Shown here in pieces: positions 43,037 to 50,466 of a stretch of 64,000 nucleotides of DNA. Each line of letters opens with the position of its first letter. Position 1 is the stretch's first letter. The notes beneath the pieces were generated by a model. That model did not search any database. It had not been told where the DNA came from and was given only the letters and a program-made list of their open reading frames with translations. The position numbers were made by a program, and so were the translations under genes. Source of the stretch: Prorocentrum cordatum (lineage: Eukaryota; Sar; Dinophyceae; Prorocentrales; Prorocentraceae); the NCBI GenBank assembly GCA_963575745.1, contig CAUYUJ010020159.1, forward strand, positions 1 to 64,000. The letters run 5' to 3'.

Positions 43037-43724
43037 TCTGCGGCGAGCGAGGGGGGGAAGTGAGAAGGGGCGGACCATCTCAGGATTCTCGGATGTCCCC
43101 CGGCATTCAGAGAAGTCCCACCAGCTCTCTAGGGTGTAGGTGGTCTAGGGTGTTTTGTCCTCCATCTGCCTCTCTTCCCTTTCGGGGAAGGGTTTATCAC
43201 TGTTCCCTATTAGTGCACGCCCCCTCCCCCCCCCGGCGGGCGGCCAACCCAGAACCATGCCAACCCCATGAGGGCCCCCTTAACCTTTCCTGTCAAAAAA
43301 AACAATACTAAAAGCACTCTGCCTCCACATTTGGAGCATGCGCTGCCAACTCGATGCGGCCCCCACCACCATCCCTGTCCAACAAAAACAGAAAGTATAT
43401 TTTGGGACAAAGTCTGGAATCATGGTGGTGTGGCCTACGAGCACTTTGTATAGTTTTTCACAAGGACGGCGGGGGTGCCAGCATATTCCCTGCTGTGCGC
43501 AGGGCTACCATCCCTGACAACAACAACAATTCAACATGCATCTCGCGCCGAAATCTGGATCATGCGCGGCCACCCCGCGATAGTGGTTATTGACAGGGAC
43601 GGCTGGGGTGGTGGCGCGTGGCCTGCTGTGCACAGGCCCACCAGACACAATGATGGACACAGGTTTTAGACAAGGATAGAGGGGGCCGACATGTTCCCCG
43701 ATGTGTGCTGTCACGTGCGCAGGC
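43037..43724. other. No gene recognised
   Basis: Loose repeats of ACAAGGACGGCGGGGGTG / ACAGGGACGGCTGGGGTG type near 43460, 43590 and 43670 alternate with unique DNA. No coding signal. Confidence 0.5.
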
Positions 43725-43910
43725 GCACCTGACGAACTCTGCATGTGCTCCGAACGTGGCTCACCTGGCGCGGCTGACGTGTGCGGCACACCTGGCGCAC
43801 TTGGAGCACGTGGCGCATCTGGCGCACCAGGCGTGCCTGGCACGCTCGGGCCCCATGGGTGACTGGCGCGCGTGGCGCGCCTGGCACGCGTGGCGCACCT
43901 CGCCCCAGCG
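43725..43910. repeat. TGGCGCACC nonamer array
   Basis: About 20 degenerate tandem units (TGGCGCACC, TGGCACGCG, TGGCGCGCC). Confidence 0.85.
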
Positions 43911-43936
43911 TCGCGTCCTTGGGGACGGCGTTGGTT

Positions 43937-44080
43937 CCCAGTAGATGTCCATCCAAAGACGGCCGCTGAACATGCTCAGACTCAGGTATTACTTCTATGT
44001 TGGGAGGGCGGGTGGGTGAGCTAGACTGCTTGCTATCCAGGGGGTGTCTTGACCCCTCCCCCTACCCGCGGCGTTGGCGG

Positions 44081-44111
<31 letters not shown>

Positions 44112-44427
44112 GGCGGCAGCGGTGGCGGCAGCGACTGCGGCGGCAGCGGCTGCGGCGGCGGCGATTTGGCAGCGGGGGCGGCGGCGGCGGCGGCGGCGGC
44201 GGCGGGCAGCGCGGCGGCGGCAGTGGCGGACAGCGGCGGCGGCGGCGGCGGCGCGGCGCCGGCGGCGGCGGCGGATTGACCCCCAGTAGCTGGCCATCCA
44301 AAGACGACTGCTGCATATACTGCGGCTCGGGCCAGGCTCGGGTGCGGTGTATGTGTTGGGGGGGCGGGTGGGAGTGAGCGAGACGGCTTGTGGGCGGGGA
44401 GGGCGACTCTTGACCCCTCCCCCTACC
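43937..44427. repeat. Duplicated 140-bp segment around a (GGC)n array
   Basis: Copies at about 43937-44071 and 44281-44427 both run from CCCAGTAG...CCATCCAAAGACG through GTTGGG..GGGCGGGTGGG to TTGACCCCTCCCCCTACCC. Between them is about 200 bp of GGC triplets (44072-44275). Confidence 0.9.
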
Positions 44428-44469
44428 CCCTCCTCTGGACCTGAGCCTGGACGGTCCAGCGAGGGGTTG

Positions 44470-45165
44470 GAGCGTCCAAGATGGCCCAAGATGGGCTCCA
44501 AGAGCGCCTCGGAGAGCCCAAGATGAGCTCTAAGATGGCTAAAGATATCTCAAGATGCCTCAAGATGGCTCCCAAGATGCTCCAAGAGGCCCCAAGACCG
44601 CTCAGAGACGGCTCCAAGTGGCCAGAGAGCTCCCCAAGGAGGCCCCGAAGAGGCCCAAATCCTTCCAAAACCTACGAAAAAAACATCCATGCTGTGTGCT
44701 TTCTCGCCTTTTCGCTTCCGATGGCCATCCGAAGCCTCAAGATGGCTCCAAGATGGCCCGAGAGGGCTCCAAGAGAGACTCAAGAGAGCCCCTATGACGG
44801 CTCCAAGAGCGCCCAAGAGCGCTCCAAGAACGTCCCAAGAGGCGACTCTTGGAGCTCCCGAGGTGCAGCGCTAATTAAAGCTCCCCTCTTGTTTGATCGA
44901 TGTCCTCCAAGATGGCACCAAGAGGGCTCCGAAGGCGCCCAAGAGGCCTCCAAGAGGCCCCAAGAGGCGCCCAGGAGGCCCCAAGAGGCGCCCAAGAGGC
45001 CTCCAAGAGGTCCCAAGAGGCTCCCCGAGGCACCCGAGACGCTCCGATGGGCCCCAAGGACCGCCAATAGGCCCCCAAGATGCAAGAGAGGCTAACGAGA
45101 GCACCAATACGGCCCCAAGAGCGCCCAAGAGTGTCCCAAGAGCGCTCCAAGAGGAACCCTTCCTC
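44470..45165. repeat. Cryptic CCAAGA repeat region 2
   Basis: Diverged CCAAGATGGC, CCAAGAGCGC and CCAAGAGGCC units for about 700 bp, with the CTTTTCGCTTCC island (44680-44735) also seen in region 1. The Leu/Gly/Ser frames are artefacts. Confidence 0.85.
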
Positions 45166-45169
45166 TGAG

Positions 45170-45880
45170 TGCTGCCCACTTCCCGGATCGAGGCCCCTCC
45201 CCCGGGCATCGTCTCTGGATGGGCTGGTGGGGTTACGCGAAGCACTAGAATTTCCTGAGCCTTCTTCGGAGACGGAGAATACCTCGCAGAGCGCGCGAGG
45301 CTTTCTGAGAAGTCCCGCCACCTTCTCAGAAGGCCTTCTCCTTCTCACGCCCCCCCCTCGCTCGCCGCCGAGGCCTTGAGTCCCGGTCCGGCCCCACCAC
45401 TCAAGAGTGACCCTAGGCAAGAGTGACCTTTGGTGCGCGGCTTTTGGGGGGGCGCGCGGGGGCCAAACCCAAGCGCGCAGGCCGCTACCATCTCATCGTA
45501 TCCAGCCATCTGTGGTCCTCAAAGGCCCCGCACCGGAGGTCACTGCAGAGCAGGGCCACTCCTGCGTGTAGTCGATCCTGGCCCCACCACTCCAGCACGC
45601 CGACGACGCCGCAGTCCTGCAAGTCTCGCATGGCGGACCCGCCGAGCTCGAGGTGCACCAACTCTGCGTGCACGCGGCCTTGCACGGCGCCCGGCACATG
45701 CGGCGGCAGCCCGGGGCACGTGCGCGGAGCGGCGCGCGGGGCCACCATGCCCTCGAGCCGATGGGGGCTACAGCCAGACCTGGGACAGAAAAACATCCTG
45801 CAAGAACATGAGACCCTCCGCTGGCCCCAAACTGAAGAGCATTCGAGGGCGCTCTCCCCCAGGATGCTTAAAAACATCAC
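45170..45880 (-). CDS. Probable host gene of unknown function, split by an introner-like element
   Basis: Two minus coding blocks. Upstream: about 45880-45580, with a possible start ATG at 45748 (MVAPRAAPRTCPGLPP) and ending ...AMRDLQDCGVVGVLEWWG. Downstream: about 45389-45170, beginning RTGTQG and continuing with EKVAGLLRKPRALCEVFSV. Both blocks contain the codons for EWWG in the same phase, because these codons are the 13-bp direct repeat flanking the family K element. Removing 190 bp (element plus one repeat copy) joins the blocks in frame. The sequence is non-repetitive, with Cys, Trp and aliphatic residues, unlike the neighbouring CCAAGA repeat into which the frame finally runs. No domain is recognised, and both ends are uncertain. 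Confidence 0.5.
45403..45579. mobile_element. Inverted-repeat element, family K copy 2 (introner-like)
   Basis: Plus-strand left AAGAGTGACCCTAGGCAAG; right GCAGGGCCACTCCTGCGTG then TAGTCGATCCT. Bracketed by a perfect 13-bp direct repeat GGCCCCACCACTC at 45390-45402 and 45580-45592. Within that repeat no splice choice gives GT-AG on the coding strand; TG-AG and GT-GA are possible. Confidence 0.8.
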
Positions 45881-45889
45881 ATGAAAACG

Positions 45890-46159
45890 AAGAACACTGG
45901 GGTACCCACCCCGAACCGACCTCGATCTTATACCTCGGGCTGACCGTACCCAGCAGAACTGCGACGTCCAGACTGTCTCGCAACCCTAGAAGAAGACGAC
46001 ACTGCATAAATAAAACGAAGCCAGGACGAGGATAACATCGGGGAAAGGTGAGAATCTCTGAGATCCGGCGGATCTGGAGGATGTCTCGGGCGCCGCGGCC
46101 TTCTCAGAGCGTTCTGGAACGCTTTGAGAGCGTGTTCAGGAACGCTCTGGAACGGATTT
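45890..46159. other. No gene recognised
   Basis: Unique DNA with a small GCGTTCTGGAACGCT / ACGCTCTGGAACGG repeat at 46110-46155. Confidence 0.5.
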
Positions 46160-46297
46160 TGATGGGCAGATGTTCCACCACCGCTACCGTATGTAGGCCT
46201 GGGGAGAAGGGACGATGAGGAGGTCCTCCTCCTCCTCCTCCGCCTCTGCCTCCCTCTATTACATATGGTAGCGGTGGTGGACAAAAAGAGCCCCTGA
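46160..46297. mobile_element. Inverted-repeat element, family M copy 3
   Basis: Left TGATGGGCAGATGTTCCACC then GCTACCGTATGTA; right TACATATGGTAGCGGTGG then ACAAAAAGAGCCCCTGA. The interior includes a short (CCT)n run. Confidence 0.7.
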
Positions 46298-46337
46298 GAT
46301 TTGGCCTCGTCCTGGCCCCGTGCGAATGCACCTAACA

Positions 46338-46437
46338 CTTCGCAGGTCCGCGCAGACTTCGTGGCTCCGCGCCGAATCTCCCTGGAGGCGCCCGCGGCGC
46401 GGCCCCTGGTGAGCCAGGGAGGGGGGTCCAGCGCCGA
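46338..46437. mobile_element. Family E fragment
   Basis: CGCAGGTCCGCGCAGACTTC through GGGAGGGGGGTCCAGCGCC; the outer right arm is missing. Abuts family M copy 4, as another E fragment abuts M at 18808-18990. Confidence 0.6.
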
Positions 46438-46446
46438 CCCACGCAG

Positions 46447-46591
46447 TGATGGGCCTGCTTTCCACCACCACCACCCGAAATTGGAGAGGGAAAAGAGGAG
46501 GAGGACGAGGAGGAGCACGGAAAGAAGGAGGAGGAAAACCCCCTCCCCCTCCAACTTATGGTGGTAGTGGTGGTGGAAAACAAGCCCATCA
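46447..46591. mobile_element. Inverted-repeat element, family M copy 4
   Basis: Left TGATGGGCCTGCTTTCCACC... GAAATTGGAGAGGG; right CCCCTCCAACTTATGG... GGTGGTGGAAAACAAGCCCA then TCA. The interior is a (GGA)n-like tract of about 50 bp, opposite in orientation to copy 1. Confidence 0.85.
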
Positions 46592-47126
46592 AACAATCCG
46601 CCCAAACCTCTGAAAAACACGTCTATCTAACATTCCCCGCTTCCATCCGCAAAAAAAAACAGGAATCTCCGACTACTTCCCCGGGGGCCGGCTTTTCACC
46701 TTGGATCGTTTGCGTTGACGGTCCTGGGGCCCAGCGCGGGCCCCCATAGGCCGAAAAGTACAAAAACAATTCCGTCGCACCTGCGTTACGCGACGCAAGG
46801 AGGTCTGGGGGCGGGGAAGGGGGGGCCCGGAGGAGGAGGAGGAGGAGGAGGAGGTGGAGGAGGAGGAGGGGGGGAGGGGGAGGAGGAGGAGGAGGAGGAA
46901 AATGGGGGGAGAGAGCGGGCCCAGCCGATGCGGGTCGGGCCGGGGCCAAAAGCTGAGATGTCCTCCCGACCCTCACGGCCTCGTGCTCTCGCGCCCCCCC
47001 CGTGCACGGGACGCTCTTGGCCGCCGCGCTCTCGCGCTGCCCCTCCCGGCGGGCAAGGGGGCAGCTCTCTGGCCCAGGCCGCAGTGCGCGCGGCTGTCTC
47101 CGCGCCCGTGCGGCACGGCGCCCCCT
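46592..47126. other. No gene recognised
   Basis: (GGA)n at 46828-46900, then a GC-rich stretch (46920-47125) open in several frames but without domain content. Confidence 0.5.
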
Positions 47127-47353
47127 GCCTCCTCCTCCTCCTCCTCCTCCTCCTCCTCCTCCTCCTCCTCTTCCTCTTCCTCATCCTCCTCTTCATGCTC
47201 CTCCTCTTCTTCCTCCTCCTCCTCTCCTCCTCCTCCTGCTCCTCCTGCTCCTTTTCCTCCTGCTCCTTCTCCTCCTCCTCCTCCTCCTCCTCCTCCTCCT
47301 CCTCCTCCTCCTCCTCCTCCTCCCCCTCCCCATCCCCCTCCTCGTCCTCTTCC
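47127..47353. repeat. (CCT)n tract, left flank of the Copia insertion
   Basis: CCT triplets ending CTTCC at the retrotransposon boundary; resumes as CTTCCTCCTCC on the other side of the element. Confidence 0.95.
47349..47353. repeat. Target-site duplication CTTCC, left copy
   Basis: Perfect 5-bp match to 58098-58102; 5 bp is the usual Copia duplication. Confidence 0.9.
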
Positions 47354-47528
47354 TGCAAAACCCCGAGGAGGGTTCTGCACGGGAGCCTGGCAACAATGAT
47401 AACGATAGGTCACCTTTATACTCCCGAACGGCAAAGCAGGTCTATGTAGCTTCGACCGTTAAACACTTGAGCCAAAGGCAGCAGGGTTACTATTCCTCCC
47501 CTGTCACACGCACGCTTGCATGTTAACC
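47354..47528 (-). repeat. 3' LTR of the Copia element
   Basis: Matches the 5' LTR except at four positions, one of them the first sense base (G instead of T, next to the G-rich polypurine tract). Confidence 0.97.
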
Positions 47529-47538
47529 CCCCCCCTCG
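47529..47538 (-). promoter_or_regulatory. Polypurine tract
   Basis: Sense GAGGGGGGGG lies immediately upstream of the 3' LTR, where plus-strand DNA synthesis is primed. Confidence 0.85.
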
Positions 47539-47938
47539 GACGCCAGTCCGCATTGGCTGACGGGGAGGTGCCTATAAACGCAAAGACAGGTTAAATCAAG
47601 CAACAGGCTGCATGGACATCGTTATATCACCGAATTCGAGATGTCTCATAACAACGTTCACGAGCGCCACGTCTCTCAGACATGCAACGTGAGCTCAAGT
47701 AAACATTCAATCAGTTACGAGTTTAAATGTAGCATCCAAAGCTCACACGGCAGGCTAGCATTTATATGGTTTTGATTGCTTTCGCTTTGTATACGCCAAT
47801 ACCTGCGGTAACTATAAAAGATGCACATGCAAATTGATTCAGCTCAATAGTCTACTGCAACGCTATTGTTAAGCCTGGTTGAGAGGGGAGATGAGAGAGA
47901 GAGCGTAAAAGAAAAGCATGCCGGTCACCTGTCACCGT
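47539..47938 (-). other. Copia 3' non-coding region
   Basis: About 400 bp of AT-rich DNA between ORF4 and the polypurine tract, without an open frame. Probably 3' untranslated and packaging or regulatory sequence. Confidence 0.7.
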
Positions 47939-48691
47939 TTACGAGCGGCGCGGGCGCCTCACTGACGGAGCACGCGCGCCTCTGGACTTCGGTAAACTAC
48001 GGTGCCCCACGCTGGCCGCCGTATAGGACGACACCCTGTTAAGGGCCTGCGTCGGGCTGTAATAGTCGGTGTCCAGGTACGCGTTAATGCGCTCCTCGTC
48101 GTCCAGCCAGCACCCCTCGTCAAAGCTCTTGGTGGGCCCGTCAACAATGTTGTGGTAAGTGCCGATGGCCCTCCAGTAACTGGCGTGGGGAGCCTTCAGC
48201 AGAGGTTTACCACCTGGGTTGTTGCGGAAGTGCTCTTCGACCGCAACTCCGGTAAACGGGTTCACAGTCCAGGCCGGGTCGGTAAGCCAGTTGGGGAAGT
48301 CGTCGCACGGCAACCATCCAAACCAACAGAGCTTCTCGCGGTGGTCACTTTTACGCTCGGTGATGTGATCGGCAGGCCAGCTGTCACGGTAAAGTGCCCT
48401 CATGGACCCCTGATCGTTAAGAGCGACGTCTAGGATGGTCTGGTGCCAGTAAACCGGAGGCTTGTTGATGCTGCCCTTTAACTCCTCGGCGCTCCTGACC
48501 TCGAGATCCTCGATGAAGTAGTTGCGGTAATACACCTGGAGCCCGTTCATGTAACGGCAATAGAGCTTGGCAAGGTCGTGCGTCGCAAACCTGGTCACGG
48601 TAACCCCAGTTGAGATGTAACCGTGCGGTCCGTAAGTGTCTTCCACCAGGTGCTTAACGGAGACCACGGCGGGGTTGCCGTGGGGCAGCAT
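47939..48691 (-). CDS. Extra ORF (ORF4), possibly the C-terminus of ORF3
   Basis: 250 codons from ATG 48691, overlapping the end of ORF3 by 38 bp in a different frame. Composition is globular and rich in Trp/Tyr/His (HGYISTGVTVTRFATHDL, KLCWFGWLPCDDFPNWL, HASYWRAIGTYHNIVDGPT), ending in a basic Arg/Ser tail. The aromatic-rich style continues that of the ORF3 C-terminus. One protein broken by a one-base change, or joined by recoding, is therefore as likely as two separate proteins. I do not recognise the fold. Confidence 0.65.
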   Translation of the reverse strand: MLPHGNPAVVSVKHLVEDTYGPHGYISTGVTVTRFATHDLAKLYCRYMNGLQVYYRNYFIEDLEVRSAEELKGSINKPPVYWHQTILDVALNDQGSMRALYRDSWPADHITERKSDHREKLCWFGWLPCDDFPNWLTDPAWTVNPFTGVAVEEHFRNNPGGKPLLKAPHASYWRAIGTYHNIVDGPTKSFDEGCWLDDEERINAYLDTDYYSPTQALNRVSSYTAASVGHRSLPKSRGARAPSVRRPRRS

Positions 48692-50378
48692 CCCGGCCCA
48701 CGTTAAGCTGCTTCTCGTTCATTTCTGGTGCCTTGTTGACGTAGACCTGTGTATCTGGGCAGCTGTGAACGTCGAACCACACTGGGTGGAGATCGTTAGC
48801 GTGGATCGGCGGCGCGTACTCGTCGTCAAACAGGGATTGCACGTGCCCGACCGCGTCAACCCACTCGTCGTGCTTTTCCAGCTCCTTCTCCGTCAACTGA
48901 GATCTCCAGCTGCACGGGCCCTTCAACACGGAGTAACCGAGGAAGCCGTAAGCGTGCTGCCCGTAAATGTCGACGAACACCTCATCGTAGTCGTTAAGCT
49001 CCCGCCCCGTGTTGCCCTGAATAGACCGACCACCTGGAGTCGTCAACCCCTCTTTTGCCACATGTCCGACGAAGTTGCCTTCGAACCTGCGCCAGTTGTC
49101 GCGCGTCTTCATCGTTAACGCGACTACTTCCCTGGGGTCGGGCTCCACCTTGTAGTTCACGTCGTGGTCCTCGCTCCTGTCGTTCACCATGGGCACGCGG
49201 CCGTTGACATGGCACAGTGGGCGGCACATGCCCCTGGCAACGTTCCGCGAGTATGCCGCAAGCTGCTCGTCCGCACGGTTAACAGCCTGAGGCTGCGGTG
49301 GAGGAACATACTGGGTCGATAACTTCTTGGGCACCGGAGGCGGGGGATTCATGCCGCTAACACTGCTCGATGCCCCTGACTCGCCAAGGCCTGGAGGAGG
49401 CGGTTTGGGCGCCCTCACGTTCACCACCGGGGCAGGACCTTTTGGTACTTCGTCACGTTGACTGCCCTGTGCGCGATCTTCATCCATCTTCATTCCCAGC
49501 TGCAGTAACTCTTCCAGTTCCCGTTTACGCTCATGCATGGCCTTGGGTGCTTTCTTGTAAACAGGTTGAGGTGACGTTGACTGCGGGATCTTATTCGGCG
49601 ACGCGGATCGACCGAACCCTCCGGTCTTGGGCGCGGTGCCGGTAAAGCCCTGAGCCGGGGGTGCACCCGATGCCGCGGCAGCTCGGGCTAGAGGCTTGCT
49701 GGCCTCGGCCGCCGCGTTGACTGCAGTGGGAGGCGCCTTGGCGGCCACTGCCGTTGGGGGCTGCTCGGGTAACGGCGGAGGAACCTGCGGGATGTTGGTA
49801 ACTGGGGAGTTGATCGGGTCACGCAAGAACCTCTGTAATCCTTCGAGCCTCTCTGTTACTGCCACCAACAAGCGCAGTGCCGCATCACGTTTACCCTCGA
49901 AGTCCTGCAGGGGCGTGATGTTCTCGGTAAGGCGCTTGGCGGTGTTCAGGAGGTAACCAATGTTGTCGTTGATGCGCCTATACTTGGTTGCATTCTCCTC
50001 CGTGTTAACTCCCGAGTCACGATTCTGAATGTTCAGGTCCGTAATCGTCGCCATCAGAGCGTTAATCTCCGCCTGCGCCCTTTGGAGATTCTCGTTGACG
50101 TCGTCACTGTCCTGGATCAGCGCCTCGTTCTGCCGCGTTAATTCCTCGATCCTCTTCGCCATGTCATCCGCGGCCCTTTGCACCTCGTCAACGTGTTTGT
50201 CGTAGGCTCCGTGGAAGTTGATCGCCATGTTAGTGAGGGTTACGGTAAACGCGTGAGCAACGTGCACCATGTCGTCAACACGGCGGTTGAGGTTCTCACG
50301 CGTAACCGGTCCATCCCCAGCCGGGCTCTGGTCGACCATGGAGCCGTTAATGGTGAGGTTGACCTGGGGAGCCGCCAT
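48654..50378 (-). CDS. Extra ORF downstream of pol (ORF3), unknown function
   Basis: About 574 codons from ATG 50378 (MAAPQVNLTING); the frame is open upstream to 50495, overlapping the end of pol. A long helical segment with heptad-like repeats covers roughly the second quarter (YDKHVDEVQRAADDMAKRIE onward), suggesting a coiled coil. A Pro/Ala-rich part follows (PQVPPPLPEQPPTAV, KPPPPGLGESG). A compact C-terminal region is rich in aromatic residues (YGQHAYGFLGYSVLKGP, HPVWFDVHSCPDTQVYV). No signal peptide, membrane segment, zinc motif or enzyme motif is visible, so it is not an obvious envelope protein. It is in sense with gag-pol and inside the LTRs, so it belongs to the element. It ends in a stop at 48656-48654, where ORF4 overlaps in another frame. 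Confidence 0.75.
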   Translation of the reverse strand: MAAPQVNLTINGSMVDQSPAGDGPVTRENLNRRVDDMVHVAHAFTVTLTNMAINFHGAYDKHVDEVQRAADDMAKRIEELTRQNEALIQDSDDVNENLQRAQAEINALMATITDLNIQNRDSGVNTEENATKYRRINDNIGYLLNTAKRLTENITPLQDFEGKRDAALRLLVAVTERLEGLQRFLRDPINSPVTNIPQVPPPLPEQPPTAVAAKAPPTAVNAAAEASKPLARAAAASGAPPAQGFTGTAPKTGGFGRSASPNKIPQSTSPQPVYKKAPKAMHERKRELEELLQLGMKMDEDRAQGSQRDEVPKGPAPVVNVRAPKPPPPGLGESGASSSVSGMNPPPPVPKKLSTQYVPPPQPQAVNRADEQLAAYSRNVARGMCRPLCHVNGRVPMVNDRSEDHDVNYKVEPDPREVVALTMKTRDNWRRFEGNFVGHVAKEGLTTPGGRSIQGNTGRELNDYDEVFVDIYGQHAYGFLGYSVLKGPCSWRSQLTEKELEKHDEWVDAVGHVQSLFDDEYAPPIHANDLHPVWFDVHSCPDTQVYVNKAPEMNEKQLNVGRDAAPRQPRRGLR

Positions 50379-50466
50379 GCCTTCGTTCACGCCCAAGAGT
50401 AAGAGGTAATGGGTGGAGAAGGCCTTTAATAGCTGCAGTTTGCTTGACAGAAATGAGCTGCGAACA

